Of a stretch of 64,000 nt of DNA, positions 44,813 through 54,683 are shown in pieces (within the stretch, counting starts at the first letter, position 1; each line of letters begins with the position of its first letter). The stretch comes from Enterococcus sp. 4G2_DIV0659 (lineage in GTDB: Bacteria; Bacillota; Bacilli; Lactobacillales; Enterococcaceae). The stretch spans positions 1,049,001 to 1,113,000 of the forward strand of contig NZ_NGLE02000001.1 of NCBI RefSeq assembly GCF_002140715.2, in the 5' to 3' direction. The position numbers and the translations under genes were made by a program. The notes under the pieces are model-generated. The model worked only from the letters and a program-made list of their open reading frames with translations, made no database searches and had not been told where the DNA came from.

Positions 44813-45021
44813 CCTAATTCTCCTAGCTATTTAAAATCAACTTTGTTCAGTTGTTCACTATCTATAGTTTAAAAAGAAATGTTTATAATATCTAATGCTT
44901 TATTTTTATACAATCGATAAATATTATTTATGAATTGGTTCATTTCTTGAGAAACTGCTACGTGTCTTGATATAATTATCCTATTATTACTTAGCTATCC
45001 ATACAAGTCAACCTTTAAAAT

Positions 45022-45066
45022 AAAAAGCTATAAACGCATCAATAAATCTAGCGTTTATAGCTTTTT
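45022..45066 (-). terminator. Terminator of the flavoprotein reductase gene
   Basis: AAAAAGCTATAAACGC (45022-45037) and GCGTTTATAGCTTTTT (45051-45066) form a perfect 16-bp stem ending in a T-tract. It abuts the stop codon at 45068. Confidence 0.9.
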
Positions 45067-45067
45067 A

Positions 45068-46399
45068 TCAGTAAAGATAACTCAAATCACTCCCAACCGT
45101 TGGATAAAGCATAATCATCTTATTGATCTTCTCAGATGATAATTTTTGATTGATCATTAGAGTAAATAGATTGATCAATTGATCCGCTTCATTTCCCAAC
45201 ACAGTCGCTCCTACCAATTGACCAGTCGCTTTTTCAGTAACAATCTTAGCTTTGGCTAAAGGTTCATTGAAATGTTTATATGTAAACCATTGAGATAAAT
45301 CGAATGCCTGAACTTTATATTTTTCATTCTCCAATGTCTCTTTATTCGTTAAGCCAACTTGAGCTAGTTTCGGTGAGTTAAAAAGGATCGTTGGCAACAC
45401 AGGGTATTTGATCTTCTCTTGCGATCGTCCGGTAAGAAGTTGGGCGAGATACCTGCCTTCAAAACTAGAAACTGGTGTTAATTTCGGTTGTTTTTTTTGT
45501 AAGCAATCTCCTAATGCATAAATGTTTTCTATGGTTGTTTGCAAATATTCATTAACACTAATTCCTTTAGGAGTATAGCCCACACCTATTTTTTCCAAAT
45601 TCATCCCTTCAACATTGGGTATTCTCCCCGTTGCGCAAAAGACACGGTCGACTGACAATATTGATTGGCTTGTCAAAGTAATATTGATTTGATCGCTTGG
45701 CTTAGTAAGTAGCTCAGCAGATTCATTGAAATGCATATGAACCCCACGACTTTTTAAATGATCGAGCAACTCTTTAGTCAATTCCTCATCAAACTCTTTT
45801 AAGGGTCGTTCATTATGATGAATCAAATGCACTTCACTGCCACAACTATTTGCAATATTCGCCAATTCAAGTGAAATATATCCACCGCCAACAAAAGCGA
45901 TTTTTTTAGGTAACTTCTTCATACTCAAGAAATCAGTACTCGTACCAAAATGTTCTTTTCCCGGAATATCTACTATAGCTGAACGTTGGCCCGTTGCTAA
46001 GATAAACTTGTCCGCCTGATACTCATGATTACCAACTGTAATCGTGTGACTATCTTTAAATATTGCGTTCCCAGTGATTGTTTGAATCCCCATACTGGTT
46101 AGCCCCTCTTTTTGTTCCACTGGTACTTTTTGAGTAAAGGTCTCTTTGAAAGTCATCAAATCTGACCAGTTAATTTTAGGGACTGTATTAAATCCCTTTT
46201 TTTCTAATTGAAGTAGAATATCTCTAGCTTCAACAGCTCCATATAAAATCTTTTTGGGGTCACAGCCTCTATTAGGACAAGTGCCTCCCCACAAGTCGGC
46301 TTCTACTACAGCAACACTTTTTCCTGCCTCTTTCAAATCGTAAGCAGCGGCCATCCCCCCTGGTCCACTGCCGATAATGATGATCTCAAATCGTTTCAT
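45068..46399 (-). CDS. FAD/NAD(P)-dependent disulfide reductase-like protein
   Basis: ATG at 46399 follows AGGAGG with 8-bp spacing. The 443-aa flavoprotein has the FAD motif IIIIGSGPGGMAAAYDLKEA, the redox pair GGTCPNRGCDPKK (C41, C46), the NADPH-binding FVGGGYISLELANIANSCGS, and YALGDCLQKKQPKLTPVSSF. The C-terminal interface reads MLYPTVGSDLSYLY instead of the usual HPTxxE, so the catalytic His-Glu pair is missing. It may act on a substrate other than glutathione disulfide. Confidence 0.88.
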   Translation of the reverse strand: MKRFEIIIIGSGPGGMAAAYDLKEAGKSVAVVEADLWGGTCPNRGCDPKKILYGAVEARDILLQLEKKGFNTVPKINWSDLMTFKETFTQKVPVEQKEGLTSMGIQTITGNAIFKDSHTITVGNHEYQADKFILATGQRSAIVDIPGKEHFGTSTDFLSMKKLPKKIAFVGGGYISLELANIANSCGSEVHLIHHNERPLKEFDEELTKELLDHLKSRGVHMHFNESAELLTKPSDQINITLTSQSILSVDRVFCATGRIPNVEGMNLEKIGVGYTPKGISVNEYLQTTIENIYALGDCLQKKQPKLTPVSSFEGRYLAQLLTGRSQEKIKYPVLPTILFNSPKLAQVGLTNKETLENEKYKVQAFDLSQWFTYKHFNEPLAKAKIVTEKATGQLVGATVLGNEADQLINLFTLMINQKLSSEKINKMIMLYPTVGSDLSYLY

Positions 46400-46430
46400 G
46401 TGCATATCCTCCTTATAATAAAAGCATAAT

Positions 46431-46533
46431 GGGCTCTTTCTGCTCTGACTGAAGACTTGGATAGAAGCTTAGTTCCGAAGGCGTTTCTTTTTTCCCACCG
46501 TTTATTCGATTTTCAGGTGGCTAGGATACGCCC
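46431..46533 (-). repeat. Dispersed intergenic structured repeat, copy 4 (degenerate)
   Basis: On the minus strand it reads CACCTGAAAATCGAATAAAC then GGTGGGAAAAAAG and CCTTCGGAACTAAGCT. It shares the core (46498-46508 complement) and the CCTTCGGAAxTAAGCT block with copy 2. The 3' half is degenerate. It lies upstream of the flavoprotein gene. Confidence 0.6.
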
Positions 46534-47025
46534 GTAGATTCATATTTATACCCCAGTGGTGCTGGCCCGCGAAGTAGATACCTATCTGTTTAATCACACA
46601 CCGATCAAGCATGATTCTAGATCTTACAATACAAATTCATTATAGCAAGTGATGAGAAAAATACCTACGATTGAATCTTTTAAAATAAAGAAGTTAAAAT
46701 GATATTTAGAATAAATCTCGCAACTGAAAATCATGGTTTTCATGAATACAATCATCCCTTTTCTCTGAAACAAGCTATAAAATTCAAGTTTTTCAACAAC
46801 CTCTAATTTTTATAGGCTCATTAAACAGGAAAATCAAAAAAAAATCGAATGATTTTTATAAATAAAAATACATATAAATAAAATAATTACCAAAGTTACA
46901 GATTAGATAGAACTATTTTTTTCAAAATTTGTCATTGTGACCTGTTTTTTTTAAATTTACTCGTTTTTTTATTTCATATTTTTTTCAAAAAAAGTTGACC
47001 GCTTTACTTCCCATTAAAATTCCTC
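46534..47025. other. Gene-free A+T-rich intergenic region
   Basis: About 490 bp with no convincing ORF, RNA gene or strong hairpin on either strand. It separates the minus-strand reductase from the plus-strand LysM gene. Confidence 0.5.
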
Positions 47026-47055
47026 TTGGAGAGTGCTATAACAGTGTGATATACT
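47026..47055 (+). promoter_or_regulatory. Promoter of the LysM gene
   Basis: TTGGAG (47026-47031) and an extended -10, TGA-TATACT (TATACT at 47050-47055), are 18 bp apart, about 60 bp ahead of the start codon. Confidence 0.55.
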
Positions 47056-47116
47056 AATAATGCTTTGTTTTACAGTATTTCTCTCGTGAATTTTTTATGA
47101 AAGGAGTGAACCTATT

Positions 47117-47656
47117 TTGGAAAAAGAATACTCAAGACGTAAACAACAACGACCTTCGTCGTCATCAAAATCATCGATCGTACTTGTTATTTTATTGTTA
47201 TTGATAAATACGCTTGCTTTGGGCATGTTACTGTTTTTAAACTTCCAAGCAAACTCTAAACAAGAAGAACGATTGAGTACTATAGAAAAACATGTCAGCC
47301 AAATTGACAAAGCGCAAGGAACAAACACACAACCTTCATCCGTTGCTAAAACAGAGCACAATGTACCTGTAAAAGAAAACTCTACTCAAGTAAGCACAGC
47401 GCAAGAGCCTGAGTCAATCACTGAAAATTCTGTTCAGCCTAATCAAACAACGCCTTCATCACAGGCTGTTGAGCAACAAACCGAACCTTCGGCAGAACCT
47501 GTAGTGACTCCTGCAGCCACTACTTATACAGTACAATCTGGAGACACACTTTCAGGTATTGCCGAAAAAAATAAACTTTCGCTTCAAGAATTAATGACTA
47601 AAAACAATTTGACTGATTCAACTGTTTATATCGGTCAAGTATTATCATTAAAGTAA
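47117..47656 (+). CDS. Membrane-anchored LysM-domain protein
   Basis: TTG start, supported by AAAGGAGTG about 8 bp ahead. The 179-aa protein has a basic cytosolic N-terminus (RRKQQRPSSSSK), a membrane helix (about 24-44), a short coiled region, an extracellular Ser/Thr/Gln/Glu-rich spacer (about 70-130), and one C-terminal LysM domain (TYTVQSGDTLSGIAEKNKLS, about 131-178). LysM binds peptidoglycan. No enzymatic domain is present, so a wall-binding or scaffolding role is likely. Confidence 0.88.
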   Translation: MEKEYSRRKQQRPSSSSKSSIVLVILLLLINTLALGMLLFLNFQANSKQEERLSTIEKHVSQIDKAQGTNTQPSSVAKTEHNVPVKENSTQVSTAQEPESITENSVQPNQTTPSSQAVEQQTEPSAEPVVTPAATTYTVQSGDTLSGIAEKNKLSLQELMTKNNLTDSTVYIGQVLSLK

Positions 47657-47741
47657 TTAACTATTCAGCCCTTACATACAGTTATCCAAACAATCACGTG
47701 TGTTATTTATAAAAGGAAAACTGGGGCGTTCCTTTACTAAA

Positions 47742-47788
47742 AAATAAATCCGGCTAATCGTTTTTAACGATCAGCCGGATTTATTTCT
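47742..47788. terminator. Bidirectional terminator after the LysM gene
   Basis: AAATAAATCCGGCT (47742-47755) and AGCCGGATTTATTT (47773-47786), with inner ATCGTT/AACGAT pairing, form a long hairpin with T-tails on both strands. Confidence 0.85.
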
Positions 47789-47832
47789 TTCATTTTACAC
47801 ACTTTTTCACCCTGTCCATGGCAACATTAAAA

Positions 47833-49359
47833 TTAAATACATGAGTGGTTGATTCTGTACTTTAAGTTCTTCGGCACATTTATTTTATATTGAGACTGGA
47901 TATACTTGACAATCAACCCAATAATTTCCTCAGCTCCCTCATTCATCACAGGACACTCTTTATAGGTAGGGAAACCGCCGCCACCACTAGCACGATAATC
48001 ACTCAAAGCAATTGTAAAGGTATCCGAATTTTTAACTTCTTCATTGTTGTATTTTAATGCTACTAAACGTTTTCCAATTGGCCGGCAAAGGTCGATCGTA
48101 TAGTCCACACCGACAAAAAAATCAAAATGATAATGCTCAATTTTAGGATACAAATAACTTGGCGAAATGATCACATCGTTTTGATCATTCAAGGTAAAAT
48201 AATCTGTATTTTTCTCAATCACTTGTCTTAATTGCTCTCCGGTAATCTTCATTGTAATCAATTGATTCGTATAAGGATACGTCGCAATTACATCCCGCAT
48301 CGTCACATTTTCATGAAATCCAGGAGAGGTATTGGCTAAAGATACAACAGTGAGTTGGGCTTGACTTGCTTGTAGTTGAACAGCTCCAATTAGCTCTACA
48401 ACGGGGCTGCCGTATAAGGCCATTTGTAATTTATCTTCAGCTAATGCTGGTTTATCCAATTGACCAATTGCTTGATCTAACCAATTTTGTACATTCAATT
48501 CCAACGATTGCAACTGATTAATTAAGTCTGGCTCTGCTTTTTGACTAGGTTTACCAATCGTTGACATTATTTCTATCTTGTTTTGCGTTTTTTCAATAGT
48601 AATATCAAAGTAACTCATACCATTGGCAGATGGTTGAACAATATAGGTGCCATGTAGTAATTGGCCTTCAATCAATAAATGCTGATGACCTGTCAATAAA
48701 AGATCAAAATCAAGTTCCTTACAGATTTTATAGCCAATGTTTTCATTTGTTTTCGACAACACAGCTCCCGACTTCACATCTTTTTCAAAACCACCATGAT
48801 AGATACAAATCGTCACATCCACCTGGGGTTTCAGTTCATCTAAGGCACGTTTCACCGCTTCAAAAGGATTTGCGACTATAATATCTTGAATGTTTTCATC
48901 TTTTTCCCAAACATTGATGTAGTCAGTGACCGCGCCGACAATTCCGACTTTCAATCCATTTGCTAATGTTTTGATTGTAAAAGGAAACTTCCTCTCTTGG
49001 GTTTTGGCATCTAATATATTTTCACAAACACAGGTAGCCTTTAGTGATTCTAAATACTGATGTAAGTACCCTGTGCCATAATTAACATCATGGTTGCCTA
49101 ATGTCACAAAGTCATACCCCGCTTCATTTAATACGGTCGCTTGAGGAAAGCCTTCTTCTGGATTTGCTTGACAATAGGTTGCCATTGCGGAACCTTGAAG
49201 CATATCTCCCCCATCAATAATCAATGTATTTTCATCTTTGTGAAAATTAGGGACGCATTTTAGTAACCCCATCGCTTTTTCTTCTGTATCTGCATAATTC
49301 GTTGGAAACAAATAGCCATGCACGTCAGATGTATAATAGATTTTTATACGTTGTTTCAT
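47833..49359 (-). CDS. 5'-nucleotidase/UshA-like metallophosphoesterase, cytoplasmic
   Basis: The 508-aa protein has the calcineurin-type motifs YYTSDVHGYLFP, IIDGGDMLQGS, LGNHDVNYGTGY and LLTGHQHLLIEG, plus the 5'-nucleotidase C-terminal domain (from about 320; YPYTNQLITMKITGEQLRQV, SDYRASGGGGFPTY). There is no signal peptide, unlike secreted UshA. It would hydrolyse nucleotides or cyclic nucleotides inside the cell. It is the last gene of a run with a second phosphoesterase and a phnDCEE-type transporter, suggesting it processes the imported phosphate compound. Confidence 0.88.
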   Translation of the reverse strand: MKQRIKIYYTSDVHGYLFPTNYADTEEKAMGLLKCVPNFHKDENTLIIDGGDMLQGSAMATYCQANPEEGFPQATVLNEAGYDFVTLGNHDVNYGTGYLHQYLESLKATCVCENILDAKTQERKFPFTIKTLANGLKVGIVGAVTDYINVWEKDENIQDIIVANPFEAVKRALDELKPQVDVTICIYHGGFEKDVKSGAVLSKTNENIGYKICKELDFDLLLTGHQHLLIEGQLLHGTYIVQPSANGMSYFDITIEKTQNKIEIMSTIGKPSQKAEPDLINQLQSLELNVQNWLDQAIGQLDKPALAEDKLQMALYGSPVVELIGAVQLQASQAQLTVVSLANTSPGFHENVTMRDVIATYPYTNQLITMKITGEQLRQVIEKNTDYFTLNDQNDVIISPSYLYPKIEHYHFDFFVGVDYTIDLCRPIGKRLVALKYNNEEVKNSDTFTIALSDYRASGGGGFPTYKECPVMNEGAEEIIGLIVKYIQSQYKINVPKNLKYRINHSCI

Positions 49360-49385
49360 CTTGTTTCACCTCATCTGTCATTTAG

Positions 49386-50594
49386 TCACAAGCAATCAGA
49401 ATAGTTGTTCACTTTAGAAATATATTCATCAAAAACATTATAGATAAAGTTACTTTCTAAACGATAACTTGGTAAAAACTCTGTATTCGTAGTAACACGA
49501 TAATCTGCTTGATTTGGGATCAGTTCTGCATTTTCTAATTTTACACCATCAATTGTATGCGTTCGTAATACTTTGCGTACCTCTTCTTTTGACATATGAT
49601 ATGTGGAAAGCGTATAAGGTGGTCTAAAACTAGCTAAAAAATCGCCAATCGTTGTTCCTTTCAACTCAATTGCGTAATAATGTTCAGGCACTTTCTTTGC
49701 CAAATACTGATTAAATTGACTTAAGTCTAATGGCTTTTGCAACCAGTTTTCATACTCAGCTTTACTATATAGCTGATAGCTAGTAATCGGATATTCCTTA
49801 GTACTGATCAATTGCGCTTTTTTGTCGATCACTTTATTATCTTGAACAGAAAACGTAAATTGTCCGATATAATTTCCTCGATAGCCAGGTTGTACAAAAA
49901 GTGTATTTTTTAAACTTCCTTGATTCACTCGATGCTGATGTCCACAAATCAGTCCATCAATACCTGTAATTTCATTAAGGATGCGATAGGTTTGATCTTC
50001 ACCTGTGTCATATTGAGTAGGGCTTCCACTAACCATATCTCGCTCAATGCCGCCGTGATAGCTCACAATCAAGATATCTACTTTCTCACGAACAATAGGC
50101 ACCCAGTGTTTTAAGGTATCAAGCACACGAATAAATTTCACCTCTTTGATTCGATCGTAATCGGTAATTTGAGGCATTGCGCTAGTGATAACACCGATGA
50201 TCCCCACTTTAAGAGCACCACGTTCAATAATTGTATACGGATCAAAAATAAGTTCATCTTTTAAATCCAAAACATTTGCACAAAGGTATTTGCCATTAAA
50301 AGCATCCACCTGACGTTTCAAAAAATCGATCCCATAATCAAAATCATGATTACCTGGAACCATCACATCAAATTCAAGCTGATTTGCCAACTCAACCAAC
50401 GGAGAAATGGCAGTCGTTGTATTAAAAAAAGTAGTCAAAGGACTACCTACTAAAAAATCCCCATTGTCAATTAAAATCGGTTCATGGTACTGTTCTGCAA
50501 TCGCAGGAAGAGAGCAAATACCGCTTTCTTCCTGTGCAGAAGCTGTTAAAAAACCATGAATGTCTGTCGTACTTAATAGTGTTAATTCATTCAT
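49386..50594 (-). CDS. Second 5'-nucleotidase-like metallophosphoesterase
   Basis: The 402-aa protein starts LTLLSTTDIHGFLTAS and has ILIDNGDFLVGSPL, VPGNHDFDYGIDFL, IVSYHGGIERD and GLICGHQHRV. The C-terminal domain is shorter than in its 508-aa neighbour and more diverged. There is no signal peptide. It lies 26 bp upstream of the other phosphoesterase and 17 bp after a PhnE-type permease. The two enzymes probably act on related substrates. Confidence 0.85.
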   Translation of the reverse strand: MNELTLLSTTDIHGFLTASAQEESGICSLPAIAEQYHEPILIDNGDFLVGSPLTTFFNTTTAISPLVELANQLEFDVMVPGNHDFDYGIDFLKRQVDAFNGKYLCANVLDLKDELIFDPYTIIERGALKVGIIGVITSAMPQITDYDRIKEVKFIRVLDTLKHWVPIVREKVDILIVSYHGGIERDMVSGSPTQYDTGEDQTYRILNEITGIDGLICGHQHRVNQGSLKNTLFVQPGYRGNYIGQFTFSVQDNKVIDKKAQLISTKEYPITSYQLYSKAEYENWLQKPLDLSQFNQYLAKKVPEHYYAIELKGTTIGDFLASFRPPYTLSTYHMSKEEVRKVLRTHTIDGVKLENAELIPNQADYRVTTNTEFLPSYRLESNFIYNVFDEYISKVNNYSDCL

Positions 50595-50611
50595 TTTTTT
50601 ATCCTCACGAA

Positions 50612-51391
50612 CTACTGTAATTTTTTACGCAGATATCCAGTCACGGCATCAATTAAGAATACCGTAATAATAATACCAACTAAAATAATACCGACTTTAT
50701 CCCACGCTCTTGATTGAATCGCAAAAATCATTGGTGCGCCGATTCCGCCTGCTCCAACTAATCCAAGCGTAGCCGCACTACGAACCGCGATTTCAAAATG
50801 ATTTAAAGCCAACGATAAAAATGTCGGAATCAATTGGGGTAATCGAGCATAAAACATCGTTTGCCAAAAATTAGCGCCCACAGCATTCATTGATTCAACC
50901 GGCGCTTCGTCCATCGATTCAATTTCTTCTGTATATAATTTACCCAGCATACCAATCTGATGAACACCAATCGCCAAGACTCCGGCAAAGGGACCTGGAC
51001 CAACCATTTTTACAAAAATAATGGCATAAACAAGTTCTGGAAATGCTCTTAACACATTACAAATGAACTTCCCGATTTTTGAAACAATCGTATTTGATTT
51101 CCATAAATTATGCGCACTGATAAAGGTAAGCGGCAAAGCCAAGACTGTTGCAATAACCGTTCCTAAAAAAGCAATGCCAATCGTTAAAAGAAGTAAACTC
51201 AGTAAATCTTCCCCACTGCCGTCATACACATATCCCCAGTCAGGTTGAAACAAACCTGAAAGAACCGATTTAACCATCGCAAAGGACATATTCCCAGCTT
51301 CTGAATAATCAATACCAGCGGCTGAATAAAGAATGATTGCTACAACAACGATTATTGGTACATAGCTTTTTATTTTTCTATTTATGCTCAT
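50612..51391 (-). CDS. phnE: PhnE-type ABC permease (second)
   Basis: The 259-aa permease has about six helices, with the binding-protein-dependent transport block (AVGANFWQTMFYARLPQLIP). LGLVGAGGIGAPMIFAIQSR is the family C-terminal signature. It is encoded one base overlapping the first permease, so the two probably form a heterodimer. PhnE proteins serve phosphonate, phosphite or phosphate-ester uptake. Confidence 0.9.
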   Translation of the reverse strand: MSINRKIKSYVPIIVVVAIILYSAAGIDYSEAGNMSFAMVKSVLSGLFQPDWGYVYDGSGEDLLSLLLLTIGIAFLGTVIATVLALPLTFISAHNLWKSNTIVSKIGKFICNVLRAFPELVYAIIFVKMVGPGPFAGVLAIGVHQIGMLGKLYTEEIESMDEAPVESMNAVGANFWQTMFYARLPQLIPTFLSLALNHFEIAVRSAATLGLVGAGGIGAPMIFAIQSRAWDKVGIILVGIIITVFLIDAVTGYLRKKLQ

Positions 51392-52170
51392 TATACCAAC
51401 CTCTTTCTGATAATTTCACTAATCCAGTCGATTGTAATGACAACAACTAAAATAGACAAAATAATGATTGATACACGATCATAGCGCATCAAACTCAATG
51501 AAGAATTCAAAATCACACCAATTCCTCCAGCTCCAACATAACCTAAAATCGTAGATGCACGAATATTAACTTCAAAGGCATATAATGAATAACTAGCAAT
51601 TTGATGGGTGATTTGAGGGGCAATAGACCAAAAGGCAATCTGTGTTTTTGTTGCGCCAACTGATTCTGCTGCTTCGATTGGTCCATGATCAATCGTTTCA
51701 ATCGCTTCATATACAAGTTGTGAAACCATTCCAAATGTAAAAACAGCGATCGTTAAGACACCCGTAAATTCACCAATTCCAAACATCGCCACAAATAACG
51801 CTGCCAACAATAAATTAGGAATCGTTCGAACAATACTCATCAAAAAACGAATGATTGTTGTTACAAAAAAGTTTCTCGTAACGACCGTTGTTGCTAAAAA
51901 GGCAAATGGTACAGCGAACACTACACCTAATGTTGTTCCTACCACTGACATTTTTATCGTCTTTAACATCGGTTCAATAATTTTTGGAATATAACTCCAA
52001 TCCGGGCTAAGAAATCGTTGTAAAAAAAGCCCCATCTGATCCAAATTATTAAAAACATCTGCCATCTGGGCTCCTGTAACACGAGCACTAGAAAACACAC
52101 AAATAAGAACTAGCACGACAATAAATAAATGCTTATATAAATCCCGATGAATCGTATCTTTTAACTTCAT
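51391..52170 (-). CDS. phnE: PhnE-type ABC permease (first)
   Basis: The 259-aa permease has blocks [20 protein letters not shown] and [20 protein letters not shown]. It overlaps the ATPase gene by 4 bp and the second permease gene by one base. Its length equals that of its partner, although the sequences differ. Confidence 0.9.
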   Translation of the reverse strand: MKLKDTIHRDLYKHLFIVVLVLICVFSSARVTGAQMADVFNNLDQMGLFLQRFLSPDWSYIPKIIEPMLKTIKMSVVGTTLGVVFAVPFAFLATTVVTRNFFVTTIIRFLMSIVRTIPNLLLAALFVAMFGIGEFTGVLTIAVFTFGMVSQLVYEAIETIDHGPIEAAESVGATKTQIAFWSIAPQITHQIASYSLYAFEVNIRASTILGYVGAGGIGVILNSSLSLMRYDRVSIIILSILVVVITIDWISEIIRKRLV

Positions 52171-52934
52171 TCGCTGATACCTTCAGTTTGTTTCAAAATA
52201 TCCGCACCATAAATACTTGTTAACACTTCATCTGTTGCTTCTTCTGCCGTTCCATCAAATACGACTTCTCCATCACGTAGTCCAATGATTCGGCTAGAAA
52301 ACTCACGGGCTAACTCCACTGAATGAAGATTAATGACAACGGTATGGTTTAAGTCTTGATTGATTTTTTTCAAATCTTTCATGATTTTTTGGGTGGTTAT
52401 AGGATCTAATGAAGCTACAGGCTCATCAGCTAAAATAATCGAAGCTTGTTGTACTAAAGTTCGTGCAATAGATACACGTTGTTGTTGGCCGCCACTTAGT
52501 TCGTCACTTCTTGAATGTAACTTATCGGCTAAACCAACACGTCCTAAAGCATCACTAACTAAGGCATAATCTTCTTTTGAAAACAATCCAACTATACTTT
52601 TAAAGGTTGAATAATAGCCTAATCTACCCGAGATAACATTTTTTTGAACTGAACTTTTTTTCACTAAATTAAAGTGTTGAAAAATCATGCCGATATTTCT
52701 GCGAATTTTACGTAACTCTTTTTTCTTTGCTTTAGTGATCGAAGCACCATCAATAATAATGTTTCCTTCGCTGATATCATTCAGACGATTAATCGAGCGT
52801 AATAAGGTACTTTTCCCCGCACCACTGAGTCCAATCACAGAAACAAACTCACCGTCATTGATTGTTAAATTAATATTTTTAAGACCTTTGACCCCATTTT
52901 TATAGGTTTTCGTTACATTTTCAAACTGAATCAT
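52167..52934 (-). CDS. phnC: PhnC-type ABC transporter ATP-binding protein
   Basis: The 255-aa ATPase has Walker [37 protein letters not shown], signature [16 protein letters not shown] and Walker [14 protein letters not shown]. This sequence pattern is typical of PhnC. It energises the two PhnE permeases. A dispersed repeat copy lies between it and the upstream phnD gene. Confidence 0.92.
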   Translation of the reverse strand: MIQFENVTKTYKNGVKGLKNINLTINDGEFVSVIGLSGAGKSTLLRSINRLNDISEGNIIIDGASITKAKKKELRKIRRNIGMIFQHFNLVKKSSVQKNVISGRLGYYSTFKSIVGLFSKEDYALVSDALGRVGLADKLHSRSDELSGGQQQRVSIARTLVQQASIILADEPVASLDPITTQKIMKDLKKINQDLNHTVVINLHSVELAREFSSRIIGLRDGEVVFDGTAEEATDEVLTSIYGADILKQTEGISE

Positions 52935-52965
52935 GATTTCTCCTTTTGAATAAAAAATAGAAAAA

Positions 52966-53130
52966 GGTCGAGATAAACGTATTTAGCTCCGAGAAACAAG
53001 TCCGTATTGTACACCATTGACTTGTACCTTATTGTGTTTTCCAGCAATAAGAAGGAGCTATTTATATCTCGCCGTTTATTTAATTTTAGAGGATAAAGCA
53101 AAACTGTTCGTTCGTTTTGCCTCATCCTCT
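52966..53130 (-). repeat. Dispersed intergenic structured repeat, copy 5
   Basis: On the minus strand a hairpin AGAGGATGAGGCAAAAC/GTTTTGCTTTATCCTCT (53114-53130, 53088-53104) is followed by AAATAAACGGCGAG and TAGCTCCTTCTTATTGCTGG. It ends in CGGAGCTAAATACGTTTATC. It sits inside the phnD-phnC intergenic gap. Confidence 0.72.
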
Positions 53131-53158
53131 AAATGTCACTCATTCATGTAGCAAAGCT

Positions 53159-54088
53159 TTATTCTGCTGCTTTTTCTGTATATTCTTCAACTGTATCGTA
53201 ATTTTTATCATCTGCTTCTACATAACCTTTGTGTCCCCACATCGCCATTGCTTCTGAACCTTCTTTATCTTTAGGCATTGCCAAAAATACATCTTTAACT
53301 TTTGTTTGCAACTCTTTGTCCATTTTTGGTTGAACAGCAATTGCATCATTGGGAATATCACCTTTTGTTAAATAAAGAACTTTCAAATCTTTGAATAAAT
53401 CATCTTTTTCAAATTTTGAAGCAAATACATTCCGCGCACCCTCAAAAACAAAACAAGCGTCTTGTTGACCATTTAAAACAGCAGTAATTTCACTTGGGAT
53501 ATCATTAACCGTTGTTAATGTCACATCTTTCGTTGGATCAATCCCCGCTTCTTTCATTTCAACAACAGGATAAATGTAGCCACTCGCTGAATTTGGACTT
53601 AAACTAGCAATTTTCTTCCCTTTTAAATCCTTTAAAGAATTGATTCCACTATCTGCTCTAACTAAAACTTCACCTTTAAATGTGCTAGATAACTTATCCG
53701 CTTCTGCTTTACCTGTTTCTCTATTGTACGCACCTAATTCAGAAGATAAAATGGCGGTTGCTGCTTTTTGATTACGTGCTTGAACATAGGCGGATGGCGG
53801 CATGATGCCGATATCTACTTTGCCAGAAGCCATTGCTTCAACAATCGTCGAATAGTCTGTTGCCAAAGTAACATTAACTTCACGGCCTAATTTTTCTGTT
53901 AAATATTTTGCGAAAGGTTTCGCTTTTGCTTCCATTGAGCCATCGTTGTTGGTTGGTACAAATTGTAATTCTAGTGGTTTCTTCTCATCGGTCGCTTTTT
54001 TATCACTACTTGACCCACATCCAGTAAGTAGTCCTACGCTTAATCCAATAACTGACAGCAATCCTAACAATTTCGTTCTCTTTTTCAC
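53159..54088 (-). CDS. phnD: PhnD-type substrate-binding lipoprotein
   Basis: GTG at 54088 is preferred because GAAGGG sits 9 bp ahead; the in-frame ATG at 54097 directly abuts it. The lipoprotein signal ends at LLTGCGSSS. The domain is PhnD-like: LELQFVPTNNDGSMEAKAKP, GKVDIGIMPPSAYVQARNQK, GKKIASLSPNSASGYIYPVV and FVFEGARNVFASKF. It binds a phosphonate, phosphite or phosphate ester for the ABC transporter encoded downstream. Confidence 0.9.
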   Translation of the reverse strand: MKKRTKLLGLLSVIGLSVGLLTGCGSSSDKKATDEKKPLELQFVPTNNDGSMEAKAKPFAKYLTEKLGREVNVTLATDYSTIVEAMASGKVDIGIMPPSAYVQARNQKAATAILSSELGAYNRETGKAEADKLSSTFKGEVLVRADSGINSLKDLKGKKIASLSPNSASGYIYPVVEMKEAGIDPTKDVTLTTVNDIPSEITAVLNGQQDACFVFEGARNVFASKFEKDDLFKDLKVLYLTKGDIPNDAIAVQPKMDKELQTKVKDVFLAMPKDKEGSEAMAMWGHKGYVEADDKNYDTVEEYTEKAAE

Positions 54089-54683
54089 TCTTTCCATCCC
54101 TTCGCATCTTTGGCTTTGCTAAAGCAGCTAGCTATTTCTCTGCCCCAGTCATCCCCATTGTATTTTAGTGGTGTAAATTTATCATAATAATGAAGTAAAC
54201 ATTGTGTAAATTTTCTTGAAATCCACTTCACTATTATTTACATTGAATAACCACATCAATGTTCGGCTTTTACAGTATTTTTCACTAAAAAATAAAATGA
54301 CCAAACTAAAATTAGTATAGCATAAATTCAAGTTTTTTCTAGACTCGTTTTCATTTTTTTCTTATTTAATTATTGCTATTCTCTTTATTTAAAGGTATTT
54401 AAAACCTTTATTCACTGCGTTTTCTATTGTTCGTTACTAATTGTTATTGACTGATTACATTAAATTCTTGTTATCCTTTAATTCACGAACAATCCAACAA
54501 AAGAGCTGATCATACTGAAATTCTCTTTTTTAAATTCGTTATTTTCACCCCAGCACTACAATAGCTTTTATAATAAGGATTTATTTCTAAATTAAACCTC
54601 GAATTTTCATTAACAAAACCATTCTTTTTTTACACTCAGTATACTATGGAATGATTTTATTCCTTTGAGATGATAAAAAGAAC
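54089..54683. other. Gene-free region upstream of phnD
   Basis: About 600 bp, A+T-rich, with no credible ORF. It should contain the phnD promoter; a plausible minus-strand TTTACA-N18-TATGAT pair lies near 54185-54220. No phosphate-type operator is evident. Confidence 0.35.
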
